From Epibacterium ulvae (GTDB lineage: Bacteria > Pseudomonadota > Alphaproteobacteria > Rhodobacterales > Rhodobacteraceae): DNA of 64,000 nt. The first letter of the stretch is position 1, and each line of letters opens with the position of its first letter. The stretch lies in NCBI RefSeq assembly GCF_018678075.1, contig NZ_JAHHIR010000074.1, positions 34,906 to 98,905 of the forward strand, in the 5' to 3' direction. The position numbers were made by a program, and so were the translations under genes. Under the pieces are notes generated by a model. The model was given only the letters and a program-made list of their open reading frames with translations. It did no database searches and was not told the DNA's origin. Shown in pieces: positions 53,445 through 63,083 of the stretch.

Positions 53445-53884
53445 TTGGGCAGGGTGCCCTCCGCCACATAGGTCAGGATCTCAACCACTTGCGCGGGGGT
53501 TTCTGCCACAGCCAGCGCCGCTGCATGCACTTCTTTCAGCGCATGTTGGTGTTCCGGCTGGCTCAGCACGATGATCGACTTGCCAAGGGCCGCCGCATAG
53601 CCCGCGTCAAACGCCGCGTTCCACTGTTTATATTTCTCACCAAAGCGCACCACGACCACATCGGCCTCTTCGATGCCCTTGCGGGTGCGGATGGCATTCA
53701 ACTTGGCGCCCTTGTGGTCATGCCAGAACTTGCTGTCCTCGGCGCCCAGAATGGCGACGCCGCAATCATCACTGGCCGCATGATCGGTGACCGGTGCGTT
53801 GAACAGAATGCCAAGCGCCTCGCCGCCCTCTATGATCTGCTCCCGCCAATCCGTGTGGATCTCACCAGAAAGATATACGCTCAT
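53441..53884 (-). CDS. YtoQ-family protein
   Basis: The 147-aa protein begins MSVYLSGEIHTDWREQI, characteristic of the YtoQ family (nucleoside 2-deoxyribosyltransferase-like fold). Other landmarks are DHAASDDCGVAILG, KLNAIRTRKGIEEADVVVVRFG and YKQWNAAFDAGYAAALGK. GGAGGA lies upstream of an ATGATG pair; I used the second ATG. The family's reaction is not established. Confidence 0.9.
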   Translation of the reverse strand: MSVYLSGEIHTDWREQIIEGGEALGILFNAPVTDHAASDDCGVAILGAEDSKFWHDHKGAKLNAIRTRKGIEEADVVVVRFGEKYKQWNAAFDAGYAAALGKSIIVLSQPEHQHALKEVHAAALAVAETPAQVVEILTYVAEGTLPK

Positions 53885-53961
53885 CATCGGACATGTCCTC
53901 CGCCTGCGCCCCAACTGGGGGCTGTTGTTCATCCCGCCTACACCTAGCGCAGGCGTGCGCC

Positions 53962-54606
53962 TCAATCCACTGACGAAATCTTGCGCGCGACGACAAATCG
54001 ACCTGGGGTGCTGACCGGGTAGTCTCCTACCTCAACCACCTCAAAGCCCGCGTCTTGGATCATCTGCTCCAGGGTTGCGGTGGTCAGAAACGAAACCGTT
54101 TTTGGCGCTTTTCCAACCCACTGCATCACGGAAACCATCGCCGTCATGATCATACGTTTGATCACGCGAGCCTCGCCCAAGCTGGGTGTTTTCGAGATGA
54201 ACAAACCCCCGTCGGGCAATCGCGCCGCAATCGCCGCCAGGTCCGCCGTAAGGTCTGGCAACAGGTGCAGCAGGTTCATCGCCAAGATCACGTCAAACGG
54301 ACCTTCGGGAGCGTCCTGCGCCACGGCCACTTGAGTGGTCAGGTTGTCAACAGCGGCCTCAGCGGCGCGCTGATCGGCGATGGCCAGCATCGCGGGCGCC
54401 AGATCGGTTGCGGTGATCGACTTGACCTGCCCCGCCAGTTTGACGGCGGTGGTTCCAGTGCCCGCACCCAATTCCAGAACATCTTGTTCTGGCGTCAGAT
54501 AGTGCGCCACCCGGTCCAACGTCCGCGCATAGGCGTCCTCATCACGCACCGGCAGCGCCGCATATCGCTCGGCGATACCATTCCAAAACCCTAAATCAAC
54601 TGACAT
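53962..54606 (-). CDS. Class I SAM-dependent methyltransferase
   Basis: The 214-aa protein has motif I VLELGAGTGTTAVKL, motif II ATDLAPAMLAIA and the motif IV region FDVILAMNLLHLLPD, followed by a C-terminal segment typical of small-molecule methyltransferases. ATG 54606 is used; a GTG three codons earlier is possible. It is divergent from the LysR gene, which may regulate it. The substrate is unknown. Confidence 0.9.
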   Translation of the reverse strand: MSVDLGFWNGIAERYAALPVRDEDAYARTLDRVAHYLTPEQDVLELGAGTGTTAVKLAGQVKSITATDLAPAMLAIADQRAAEAAVDNLTTQVAVAQDAPEGPFDVILAMNLLHLLPDLTADLAAIAARLPDGGLFISKTPSLGEARVIKRMIMTAMVSVMQWVGKAPKTVSFLTTATLEQMIQDAGFEVVEVGDYPVSTPGRFVVARKISSVD

Positions 54607-54694
54607 GTCACACACTCCATTGTTGTGCGCATCTTAGGCCCACACTAGCACGCGATGAATTGCCTAAAATCGCAAGGGACCTATACAGGGATGT

Positions 54695-55576
54695 ATGAGC
54701 AGCCCCGATTGGACCCATATCCGCGCCTTCCTCGCCACCGCCGACACCGGATCCCTGTCGGCCGCCGCCCGGCAGTTGCGCCTGACCCAACCGACCCTAT
54801 CACGTCAGGTCGCCGCGCTTGAGGATGAGATGGGCGTGATGCTGTTTGAACGTCTGGGCCGCGCCTTGCAATTGACCGATGCTGGGCATGAACTCTTGGC
54901 CCATGCGCGCCAGATGGGTCAGGCAGCCGAGGCCTTTGCCATCACTGCCACCAGTCAAAGCCAAGAGGTCGAAGGGCTGGTCCGCATCACTGCATCGGAT
55001 GTGTTTTCCGTCTATGTCCTGCCCCAAGCGCTGCGGATCCTCGCCGAACGCGCACCGCGCCTAAAGATTGAGATTGTCGCAGACAACGACCTGCGCGACC
55101 TGATGCGGCGTGAGGCTGATATTGCCATCCGTCACGTCCGCCCGGACCAACCCGATCTGGTCGCCCGTCTGGTGCAGGAGGCGCGCGCCTATCTTTATGC
55201 TTCAGAAGACTACGTCAAAGCCCACGGCGCGCCGGCCACATTGGCCGACTGCAGCCAGCATGAATTCATCGGCTTTGGCGCGGTGGACGAGATGGTGGAA
55301 TTTCTGAAACCACTGGGTATTGAGACCACGGCTGAAAACTTCCGGTTCAACACCCACAATGGTCTGGTGGCGTGGGAGCTGGTGCGCCAAGGGTTCGGCA
55401 TCGCCATCATGGCGTCCGATGCAGGCGACAACACTCCGGGCGTGATCCGCATCCTACCCCAAATCGCGCCGGTGCCCTTCCCCATTTGGCTCACCACCCA
55501 CCGCGAGCTGCACACCAGCCGCAAGATTCGGTTTGTCTTTGACGTACTGGCCGAGGTTCTGACGCAGAAAGGGTAG
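54695..55576 (+). CDS. LysR-family transcriptional regulator
   Basis: The 293-aa protein has the N-terminal HTH (WTHIRAFLATADTGSLSAAARQLRLTQPTLSRQVAALE) and a PBP2-type effector domain beginning near residue 90 (GLVRITASDVFSVYVLPQAL). The effector domain includes IAIRHVRPDQPDLVARLV. It is divergent from the methyltransferase gene with about 90 bp between them, the classical LysR target arrangement. Confidence 0.92.
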   Translation: MSSPDWTHIRAFLATADTGSLSAAARQLRLTQPTLSRQVAALEDEMGVMLFERLGRALQLTDAGHELLAHARQMGQAAEAFAITATSQSQEVEGLVRITASDVFSVYVLPQALRILAERAPRLKIEIVADNDLRDLMRREADIAIRHVRPDQPDLVARLVQEARAYLYASEDYVKAHGAPATLADCSQHEFIGFGAVDEMVEFLKPLGIETTAENFRFNTHNGLVAWELVRQGFGIAIMASDAGDNTPGVIRILPQIAPVPFPIWLTTHRELHTSRKIRFVFDVLAEVLTQKG

Positions 55577-55611
55577 CGCAGAAAACGCCCCGACGGACCT
55601 GTGCCCAAAAG

Positions 55612-55642
55612 AAAAAACGCGCCCCGAGATGGAGCGCGTTTT
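55612..55642 (-). terminator. Terminator of pheT
   Basis: On the minus strand ACGCGCTCC, loop ATCTC and GGGGCGCGT (one mismatch) are followed by TTTTTC. It lies about 20 bases after the pheT stop codon. Confidence 0.85.
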
Positions 55643-55664
55643 CAAATTCGATAAAGTGCAGAGC

Positions 55665-58061
55665 TTAGGCGCGCAGCTCACCGCCGGTGGCTTTGGTCAC
55701 TTTGGCGATGATCTTGGCGCTTACCGCTTCGATGTCTTTTTCCTTCAACGTCTTGTCTGTGGGTTGCAGGCGCACGGTGATGGCCAGGGATTTCTTACCC
55801 TCCCCCAGCGAGCCGCCGATAAATTCGTCAAAGACACGTACGTCGGAGATCAGCGCTTTGTCTGCACCAGCCGCCGCGTTGACCAGCGTCAGCGCCTCGA
55901 CCTCGGTGTCGACAACAAAGGCAAAGTCACGCTCGACCGCTTGCAAATCGCTGATTTCCAGCGCACCGCGGTTGGCACCGGATTTGCGCGGCATCGGGAT
56001 CTCTTCGGGCCAGATGGTAAAGGCAACCGCCGCGCCTTTGATCCCCAGCTCCGACAGCACCTTGGGGTGAACTTCACCAAAGACGCCCAGGGTCTTTTTC
56101 GGGCCCAGGCAAATGCGACCGTGGCGACCCGGATGCCACCAAGCATCGCCTTCACGCAGGATCTGAACCTTTGCAGGGGCGCCAATCGCGCTCAGCACCG
56201 CTTCAACATCGGCTTTGGCGTCATACACATCCACGTCGCGCGACGCGCCATGCACATCCTTGGAGCCGTTTTTCCCCACCAGAAGACCTGCGATCTGTTC
56301 GCGCTGTTCGCCCGGCTCACCGCCCTGGAACACGGGGCCTACTTCAAACAGAGCCAGATCCATATAGCCTCGCGCTTGATTGCGGGCAGCCGCCTGCAGC
56401 AGTCCCGGCAACAGATCCGGGCGCATATGGCTCATCTCGGATGAGATCGGGTTCGCCAGTCTGGTGATATCGTCTCCACCGCCAAACAATGCCGCCGCCG
56501 CTTGGTCGATAAATGTATAGCTCACCAATTCATTATAGCCGAGAGCCGCCGAGGTTCGTCGCGCCATCTGCATGCGACGCTGCTGCGCGGTCATCACCGG
56601 TTTGGGGATGCCATCGGTCAAACGCGGCAGTGGCTTGCCTTCCAGTTTGGTCAGCGAGGCGATCCGCGCCACTTCTTCCACCAGATCAGCTTCGCCCATC
56701 ACATCGGGGCGCCAGCTGGGCACATGGGCCATGTTGCCTTCGAGACGGAAGCCCAAACGGGTCAGGGTCTGGCGCTGCTCGCTTTCGTGGATTTCCATCC
56801 CCACCAGCGACTGCACCCGCTCGGGGTTCAGTTTATAGGCGCGCGCATGGTTGGGCACATCGCCGGCGATCACCTTCTCGGACGGTTCACCACCGCATAG
56901 ATCGAGGATCATCTGGGTCGCACGTTCCAACCCTTCGACGGTGAATTCCGGATCCACACCGCGTTCGAACCGATAACGCGCGTCGGAGTTGATCTTGAGC
57001 GCGCGGCCGGTGGTGGCGATCTGGATATGATCCCAGAACGCGCTTTCAATGAAGACATCAACCGTCTCCTCGGTACAGCCCGTCTCTTCGCCACCCATAA
57101 TGCCGGCAACGCTTTCGACGCCCTTGTCGTCCGAAATCACCATTTGGCCTACGGCAAAGGTGTATTCTTTCTCATCCAACGCCAGCAGGGTTTCACCACC
57201 TGTCGCGCGATGCACGCGCAGATCACCGGAGACTTTGGCCACGTCAAACACATGCAGCGGACGGTTCTGGTCAAAGGTGAAGAAGTTGGTGATATCCACC
57301 AGGGTAGAAATCGGACGCAGACCAATCGCGGTCAACCGATCCTGCAGCCACTTGGGGCTGGGTCCGTTCTTCACACCACGGATCACACGCCCGGCAAAGA
57401 CCGGCGCGCCGTCCAGCGTGTCCTCATCAATGGTCACTTTGATCGGGCATGGGAATTTGCCATCAATCGGGGTGAATTCGGTTGTCTTCAACTCGCCCAG
57501 GCCCCGCGCCGCCAGATCGCGCGCGATACCATAGACACCCAATGCGTCGGGGCGGTTCGGGGTGATTGCAATCTCGATCATCGTGTCGACCTTGGCTGGG
57601 TCGTTCTGCGCCAGCCAATCAACCAAGGAGTCGCCCACTTCGCCACTGTCCAGCTCGGCAATACCATCATGATCTTCGCCCAGCTCCAATTCGCGCCAGG
57701 ACGCCATCATGCCGTGGCTTTCAACGCCGCGAATTTTGCCAACCGACAGGGTGAAATCCAGACCCGGCACGTAATCACCCGGCTTACACAGAACCACGGT
57801 GATCCCGGCTCGCGCATTTGGCGCGCCACAGACGATCTGTTTCTCGCCCTCATCGGTCATAACCTTGCAGACGCGCAGGCGATCGGCGTCGGGGTGTTGT
57901 TCGGCGGCTTCGATTTTGGCCAGGGTAAAGGCTTTTAGCGTCTCAGCCGGGTTCACCACCTCTTCAACCTCAAGTCCGAGGTCGGTAAGTGCTTCACAGA
58001 TCTCGTCCACAGATGCGGTGGTGTCGAGATGTTCTTTCAGCCAGGACAGCGTGAATTTCAT
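55665..58061 (-). CDS. pheT: Phenylalanyl-tRNA synthetase beta subunit
   Basis: PheT (798 aa) forms the alpha2-beta2 synthetase with PheS. In order it has the EMAP/tRNA-binding domain (about residues 40-150, including VCGAPNARAG), the B3/B4 editing domain, a B5 domain near 400-470, the catalytic-like core (YTFIDQAAAALFGG) and the C-terminal FDX-ACB anticodon-binding domain ending TKATGGELRA. The N-terminus MKFTLSWLKEHLDTTA is canonical. It is separated from pheS by two unrelated genes. Confidence 0.97.
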   Translation of the reverse strand: MKFTLSWLKEHLDTTASVDEICEALTDLGLEVEEVVNPAETLKAFTLAKIEAAEQHPDADRLRVCKVMTDEGEKQIVCGAPNARAGITVVLCKPGDYVPGLDFTLSVGKIRGVESHGMMASWRELELGEDHDGIAELDSGEVGDSLVDWLAQNDPAKVDTMIEIAITPNRPDALGVYGIARDLAARGLGELKTTEFTPIDGKFPCPIKVTIDEDTLDGAPVFAGRVIRGVKNGPSPKWLQDRLTAIGLRPISTLVDITNFFTFDQNRPLHVFDVAKVSGDLRVHRATGGETLLALDEKEYTFAVGQMVISDDKGVESVAGIMGGEETGCTEETVDVFIESAFWDHIQIATTGRALKINSDARYRFERGVDPEFTVEGLERATQMILDLCGGEPSEKVIAGDVPNHARAYKLNPERVQSLVGMEIHESEQRQTLTRLGFRLEGNMAHVPSWRPDVMGEADLVEEVARIASLTKLEGKPLPRLTDGIPKPVMTAQQRRMQMARRTSAALGYNELVSYTFIDQAAAALFGGGDDITRLANPISSEMSHMRPDLLPGLLQAAARNQARGYMDLALFEVGPVFQGGEPGEQREQIAGLLVGKNGSKDVHGASRDVDVYDAKADVEAVLSAIGAPAKVQILREGDAWWHPGRHGRICLGPKKTLGVFGEVHPKVLSELGIKGAAVAFTIWPEEIPMPRKSGANRGALEISDLQAVERDFAFVVDTEVEALTLVNAAAGADKALISDVRVFDEFIGGSLGEGKKSLAITVRLQPTDKTLKEKDIEAVSAKIIAKVTKATGGELRA

Positions 58062-58151
58062 CGGTCAAGGATCCCTTGGCAAGCCATGCGTATACCCCGC
58101 AGGCAATGGCAAAGAATGGCCCAAGGTGCAAGCCTTGCGCGCGCTCATCGC

Positions 58152-58964
58152 TCAAGGATAGCTGGGGGTGCGGCCCAAAAGCTCGTCCAGCTGCCGGCCG
58201 ATCCAACCATGGGGGACAAAATGGCCGCCCGGATGCAGATCCAACACCACTTTACCCGCGTCACAGTCCCAGGCGTTGCGGTGAAATGTCAGGAATTCGC
58301 GCGCGTGCCAGTCGCCGCCATCTTGGCCCGCACCACAGCCAAGGCGTGCCCGCCACAGGCCCACGGCATAGGTGGGATCATCGCCCGCAGGCCCTTTGGA
58401 ATAGCTCATCACCGTGTCGGTCAACCCATGCACATGACGCACCTCAGCCGGGGCTTGGTCGCAGCGACTGTCTTCATGCAGCGCGCCCGCAATCGCCAGC
58501 AAGGCCGCCACATGGTCCCCGCTTTCACAGGCATAGCGCCAGGCCATCACCGACCCCAGCGAATAGCCAGAGACGTAGATCTTTTCCAAATCAATCGGAT
58601 AGTTCTGCGCGACATCTTCGAGCACACGATTGGTGAAATCGACCTCATCACTGTCGGCCTGCCAATAATCCCACGCACGACCAACGCTGTTAGGCGTCAC
58701 CAACAACACGCCCCGCCGTCTGGTCGAGGCGCCAATCCGGTCGCTGCGCTGCGCATGTACCCCGTTGCGGCCCCAACCGTGGTAATGCACCAGAACCGGC
58801 AGCGGGCTTTCCCCATCCCAGCCATCCGGTGCCATCACATGATAGGACCGACCGTCCAATTCACAGGGCTGATCCAGATGACAGTCAACGGCTTTCCACG
58901 GCCCCATCGCAATGGCGGCAGAAGCGGTAAAAAGGGTGGCGGCAAGGGCAAGCATATATCTCAT
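58152..58964 (-). CDS. Secreted alpha/beta-hydrolase, PHB depolymerase/LpqC-like
   Basis: The 270-aa protein has a signal peptide (MRYMLALAATLFTASAAIA) and an alpha/beta-hydrolase fold with the nucleophile elbow GYSLGS, VLVHYHGWG at the oxyanion region and HPGGHFVPHGW containing the catalytic His near the C-terminus. Four or more cysteines suit a periplasmic or secreted protein. The layout resembles esterases of the polyhydroxybutyrate depolymerase/feruloyl esterase group; the substrate is not certain. It lies between DUF2513 and pheT, all on the minus strand. Confidence 0.88.
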   Translation of the reverse strand: MRYMLALAATLFTASAAIAMGPWKAVDCHLDQPCELDGRSYHVMAPDGWDGESPLPVLVHYHGWGRNGVHAQRSDRIGASTRRRGVLLVTPNSVGRAWDYWQADSDEVDFTNRVLEDVAQNYPIDLEKIYVSGYSLGSVMAWRYACESGDHVAALLAIAGALHEDSRCDQAPAEVRHVHGLTDTVMSYSKGPAGDDPTYAVGLWRARLGCGAGQDGGDWHAREFLTFHRNAWDCDAGKVVLDLHPGGHFVPHGWIGRQLDELLGRTPSYP

Positions 58965-59138
58965 GCCCCGGACCCTAGAAGATTTTGGTGAACAGTCACT
59001 TCACATGTGGGTTAGTGAGATGCTTCAAACCCGGCCACTCGTGTAAATCACAACAAAAGGAACTCGACTGCCCGGGTGGGCGCAACGCGCCCGCCGTGGG
59101 GCGGGCAGGCGCGTGCCGAGCCGCAAAGCGGCCCGGCT

Positions 59139-59489
59139 TTAGAAATTAATGCCGAGCTTCTCGGTCGCTTCTTGCTTTAGGTATGCGATAGCTATGTCTT
59201 TCACCATTCCAAGTGTTGCTCCACCCAGATCACCCACGGCTGACTTTGTTTTGTTCCAGATGGTATCGTCTCGAATAGCTACGATGTAGTCATGCCCCAT
59301 GTTTGTTAGTCTAAAACCGGTGTCGGAAACTTGAGACACAAGCCCAGCGTCTGAGAGCAAGGCCACGTGATGGTTCCGTTCGATTTGCTCCTGCGGCATG
59401 CTGAGGTATTTTCGAAAATGCAGTACATCGTTTTCGTCACTCTCAAATTCAAAAAGCAACTCTCTCAGCAAATCATCATTGCGCTTCAT
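59139..59489 (-). CDS. DUF2513-type small protein
   Basis: The 116-aa protein begins MKRNDDLLRELLFEFESDEND and has LTNMGHDYIVAIRDDTIWNKTKSAVGD, the typical landmarks of DUF2513, a winged-helix-like family seen in phages and mobile regions. GGAGG lies six bases before the ATG at 59489. The DNA is about 44% G+C by counting several lines, against about 65% in pheS, so it looks acquired. It lies between the pheS terminator and the hydrolase gene. Confidence 0.85.
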   Translation of the reverse strand: MKRNDDLLRELLFEFESDENDVLHFRKYLSMPQEQIERNHHVALLSDAGLVSQVSDTGFRLTNMGHDYIVAIRDDTIWNKTKSAVGDLGGATLGMVKDIAIAYLKQEATEKLGINF

Positions 59490-59502
59490 AAAGCCTCCAA
59501 TC

Positions 59503-59527
59503 AAAAAGAGCGCCCTTTGGGACGCCC
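59503..59527 (-). terminator. Terminator of pheS
   Basis: On the minus strand GGGCGTCC, loop CAAA and GGGCGCTC form an 8-bp stem with two G-T pairs, followed by TTTTT, 30 bases after the pheS stop codon. Confidence 0.8.
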
Positions 59528-59556
59528 TTTTATTCATTCCACAACTTTAAGTTAAG

Positions 59557-60633
59557 TCAACGCGACAAACCACCATGCAGCGTCGGCATGTCCAGACATT
59601 GGAAACCGTAGTGACGCAGCCAGCGCAGGTCGCTGTCGAAGAAGGCGCGCAGGTCGGGGATGCCGTATTTCAGCATGGCCAGACGGTCGATCCCGATGCC
59701 AAAGGCAAAGCCCTGATAGACCTCGGGGTCGATGCCACCGGCTGCGATGACCTTGGGGTGCACCATGCCAGAGCCCAGAACCTCGAGCCAGTCGTCGCCC
59801 TCGCCCACTTTCAACGTGCCGCCTTCCCAGGAGCAGCGGATGTCCACTTCGGCGGACGGTTCGGTGAAGGGGAAGTGAGAGGCGCGGAAACGCAGTTCCA
59901 CATCGTCGACTTCAAAGAAGGCTTTTACAAACTCTTCCAGCACCCATTTCAGGTTCGCCATTGAAATGTCTTTGTCCAGCGCCAGACCTTCGACCTGATG
60001 GAACATCGGCGTGTGGGTCTGGTCGTAATCGGCGCGATATACGCCACCGGGACAGATGATACGCAACGGTGCGCCCAGTTTTTCCATCGAGCGGATCTGG
60101 ACAGGCGAGGTATGGGTGCGTAGCACATGCGGCGGGCGGTTGTCGCCTTCACCGCGGTGCATATAGAATGTGTCCATCTCGGCCCGCGCGGGGTGGTGGC
60201 CGGGAATGTTCAGCGCGTCAAAGTTATACCAATCGGTGTCGATGCGCGGCCCTTCCTGCACGGAAAAGCCCAGCTCGGCAAAGATCGCGGTGATCTCTTC
60301 CTGCACCTGGGTGATAGGATGCAGCGTGCCTTGGCGGCGTTGCGGGCGGGTCGGCAGGGTCACATCCAGCCATTCAGAGCGCAGACGTTCGTCCAATGCA
60401 GCATCAGCCAGACCGGCCTTTTTGGCTGCCAAAGCCGAGTTGATCTCATCCTTCAGGGCGTTCAGCGCCGGGCCCGCCACCTGGCGTTCCTCGGGTGTCA
60501 TTTTGCCCAGCTCGCGCATCTTCAACGCGACTTCGCCTTTTTTGCCAACAGCGGCGAGGCGAATGGCCTCCAGCGCGCTCTCATCTGCGGCCTCGGCAAT
60601 CTGACCCAGATATTTTGCCTTAAGATCGTCCAT
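59557..60633 (-). CDS. pheS: Phenylalanyl-tRNA synthetase alpha subunit
   Basis: PheS (358 aa) holds the aminoacylation site. The N-terminal coiled coil (about residues 1-90) is followed by class II motifs: [17 protein letters not shown] (motif 1 region), [11 protein letters not shown] (motif 2) and [18 protein letters not shown] with [10 protein letters not shown] (motif 3). Its own terminator follows, so its expression is partly separate from that of pheT. It is divergent from the adenylate cyclase gene. Confidence 0.97.
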   Translation of the reverse strand: MDDLKAKYLGQIAEAADESALEAIRLAAVGKKGEVALKMRELGKMTPEERQVAGPALNALKDEINSALAAKKAGLADAALDERLRSEWLDVTLPTRPQRRQGTLHPITQVQEEITAIFAELGFSVQEGPRIDTDWYNFDALNIPGHHPARAEMDTFYMHRGEGDNRPPHVLRTHTSPVQIRSMEKLGAPLRIICPGGVYRADYDQTHTPMFHQVEGLALDKDISMANLKWVLEEFVKAFFEVDDVELRFRASHFPFTEPSAEVDIRCSWEGGTLKVGEGDDWLEVLGSGMVHPKVIAAGGIDPEVYQGFAFGIGIDRLAMLKYGIPDLRAFFDSDLRWLRHYGFQCLDMPTLHGGLSR

Positions 60634-60838
60634 GACGGTCCCCCGAATTCTGCTTAAGTCCTGCTACCACACGCGCCGCCAAACGCAAGGGGGCTGACGC
60701 GCGCAGCCCTGCCACCACCGGAGGCCGTTGCTGCAAAACCTGCACGCGCCCTGCGCAAAACCTTGCAACTGCCGCTACGACACGCCATCTTGGGAGGGAA
60801 GACCTGCGGCGCTTTTGTTTTTCCCGGGACCTGGACTG

Positions 60839-61834
60839 ATGAGTACCTTTGTTGCACGCAAACTCACTACCATTTTGGCGGCGGACGCTGAGCGGTTCAG
60901 CGCAGCCATGGAAGCCGATGAGGTCGGCACCTATTCTGCGCTGAAAGCCGCCCGCGCGGTGTTTTTCAAACTGATCGAACGTCATGGTGGCCGGGTCGCC
61001 AATACGGCCGGCGACGGGCTGATTGCGGATTTCCCATCGGTGGTTGAGGCAACGCATTGCGCGATTGAGGTCCAGCAGGAACTGGCGGCAAAGGACGGCG
61101 CGCTGCGCTTTCGCATCGGCATCCACCTAGGCGATGTGATCTGCGACGGCGAGGACCTTTTGGGGGATGGCGTCAATCTGGCCGCGCGTTTGCAAACCAT
61201 GGCCGAACCCGGCGGCATCCTGATTTCGCGCCAGGTCTACGATCAGGTCCACAACAAGCTGACCATTGGCTTTGAATACCTCGGCGAAAAACACGCGAAG
61301 AACCTGCCCGACGAGATCTCAGTCTATCGGATCACCACCGCCGAGGCCGGAGCGGCCAAGTTCGAAAAACTCCGCCCCAAGGTCAAAGCCAAAAGCCACG
61401 CGCAGACATCTGAACATCAGGACCGGGTGGCCCATGTCTGGGACGATGATTTTGAGGATTTCGACGCCAAATCCCATGCGCCTGATCCCGACAATGAGAC
61501 ACCCTCGCGACTGGATCAATTCGCACTAGAGAGCAAGACACAGAAGTGGTTTGTTTTTGGGGTTGGCGGCGCGGTGTTGCTGAACCTGATCACCGGCGGT
61601 GGGTTCTGGCCTGCCTGGCCGATCCTTGCCTTTGCGCTGCTGTTTGGCCTGCGCTACGGCGAGCGCGCCATGGGGTTCAAAACCTATAAATCGATCCCCG
61701 TGCGCATCTGGGTCTTGGTGCTGTTTCTGATCGGCGTCAATGTGATGAGCTTTTCCGGCCCCTGGGCGGTTTTCCCGGTGGGCGCGCTGCTGCTTGGCAG
61801 TTGGCTTTTGTACAAGCAACCGACGACGGACTGA
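60839..61834 (+). CDS. Class III adenylate/guanylate cyclase with C-terminal membrane segments
   Basis: The 331-aa protein has an N-terminal class III cyclase domain: TTILAADAERFSAAME with the first metal Asp, the second metal Asp in NTAGDGLIADF, then LRFRIGIHLGDVICDG and GDGVNLAARLQTMAEP, YDQVHNKLTIGFEYLGEKHAKN. A charged linker (about residues 175-230) is followed by two to three hydrophobic segments at about 240-325. Most relatives with membrane segments have them before the cyclase domain; here they follow. ATG 60839 is chosen over an upstream frame extension with no ribosome site. Probably makes cAMP; the signal sensed is unknown. Confidence 0.9.
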   Translation: MSTFVARKLTTILAADAERFSAAMEADEVGTYSALKAARAVFFKLIERHGGRVANTAGDGLIADFPSVVEATHCAIEVQQELAAKDGALRFRIGIHLGDVICDGEDLLGDGVNLAARLQTMAEPGGILISRQVYDQVHNKLTIGFEYLGEKHAKNLPDEISVYRITTAEAGAAKFEKLRPKVKAKSHAQTSEHQDRVAHVWDDDFEDFDAKSHAPDPDNETPSRLDQFALESKTQKWFVFGVGGAVLLNLITGGGFWPAWPILAFALLFGLRYGERAMGFKTYKSIPVRIWVLVLFLIGVNVMSFSGPWAVFPVGALLLGSWLLYKQPTTD

Positions 61835-61840
61835 TACGCC

Positions 61841-62914
61841 TCAGGCGGCAAGCCCGGCCAGCATCGCGGCCTCACGTGTGCGCGCAATCATCCGCACCGG
61901 CGTAAGACAGGCATCCGGGCACAGACGCAGTTCTGGAAACAGGGCATAAATCTCCTCGGCGGTGTCTTTTTCCCAACCCTTCATGCCTTCACCTGCGGGC
62001 AAAAAGCTTTCGGACACCAGCCCATGCGTGCGCAGCAGCTGATGGTCGTCAAACAGCAGATGCACATAGGTCACCAGATCGCAATCAGCACGCGTGACCT
62101 GTTCGCCGTCCACCAGTGCCTTGGCTGGAACCAGAACCTCATCGGCACCAAACACCAACTCGGCCTGCCACCCCTGCACCAGGATCCGATGCTGGGGCGA
62201 GACATAGATGTCTTTCTCCGCGCCCAGAACCCCTTGGGCAATGCGCACCGGGGCAAACTCCCCCTGCCCGCGCACGGTGGTCTGACCGGACCAGCGCAAC
62301 ACCTGCGGCCCGTGATCCTGTGTCAGCACCAAATCGCCTGCGCGTAACGCCTCCACCCGGCGTGGCCCAGACGGGGTATCGACCAGGGTCCCAGCGGTGA
62401 AACAGGCAATCCCCGTGTCCCCTGGCCCCACCACGTCATGCACCAGCGTGTCGGGATTTGGTTGATTGAACTGCAGCGTGGTCGTCGTGGAGTTCGGCCC
62501 CACCAAAACCGCCAGATTATCCGAAGTCTCGCCTGCGGCCAGCCCGTCAACCGCCACAATATTCTGGGTGCCGCCGCCGATGTCATAAAAGTCGATGACC
62601 TCAGACGTGTCGATATTGGTCAGCGCATAGGCCTCATAATTGTTGGAGCCGCCGCCATCCGGGTCGGTCAGCAGAATATTAAAATCATCTGCCGAGATGA
62701 CATAGATGATCTCACCATTGTCCGGATCGACCGAGACCTGCACATCCGGGTGGGTCAGTGGGATCTCTATGCCGACCTGACCGTTGGACTGGTAAAAGGA
62801 CACCGTGAAATCCGCCGGATCCTCGCTGGGTGACAAGGCCACCTCAAGGAATTCGGACACGCCCGACGATGCGGCATAGGCGTTGGAATAATGGAGTTCA
62901 CTGATACGGGCCAT
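61841..62914 (-). CDS. Hint-domain (Hedgehog/intein-like) protein
   Basis: The 357-aa protein has an N-terminal beta-rich domain (about residues 1-165, including SFYQSNGQVGIEIPLTH) and a Hint domain beginning ACFTAGTLVDTPSGPRRVEALRAGD with the catalytic-type Cys, followed by VSPQHRILV with the His and YVHLLFDDHQLLRTHGLVSESF. This is the Hint_2 form common in Rhodobacteraceae, usually on secreted or calcium-binding proteins. ATG 62914 has GGAAG upstream. There is no signal peptide. Whether the domain cleaves the chain is unknown. It is convergent with the cyclase gene, 6 bases apart. Confidence 0.88.
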   Translation of the reverse strand: MARISELHYSNAYAASSGVSEFLEVALSPSEDPADFTVSFYQSNGQVGIEIPLTHPDVQVSVDPDNGEIIYVISADDFNILLTDPDGGGSNNYEAYALTNIDTSEVIDFYDIGGGTQNIVAVDGLAAGETSDNLAVLVGPNSTTTTLQFNQPNPDTLVHDVVGPGDTGIACFTAGTLVDTPSGPRRVEALRAGDLVLTQDHGPQVLRWSGQTTVRGQGEFAPVRIAQGVLGAEKDIYVSPQHRILVQGWQAELVFGADEVLVPAKALVDGEQVTRADCDLVTYVHLLFDDHQLLRTHGLVSESFLPAGEGMKGWEKDTAEEIYALFPELRLCPDACLTPVRMIARTREAAMLAGLAA

Positions 62915-63019
62915 TGGGTCTTCCAATAATTACATCCGTAAAAAATGAATGCCGATTTTGTTAAAATTAAGGAAAATTAACCCTTTTTCTTCCCCATCAC
63001 AAAATCAGCGCAACCGCAT

Positions 63020-63051
63020 AAAAAAACCCGCCGGATTACTCCGACGGGTTT
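63020..63051 (-). terminator. Terminator of rpmI-rplT
   Basis: On the minus strand ACCCGTCGGA, loop GTAA and TCCGGCGGGT (one mismatch) are followed by seven T, about 35 bases after rplT. Confidence 0.92.
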
Positions 63052-63083
63052 CAACTGTCAAAACAGACAGATTTTTTTAAGGC

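Noticed and set aside
57027..57938. Open frame of 303 codons opposite pheT
   Set aside because: Antisense to an essential gene with complete motifs; no ribosome site or family similarity.
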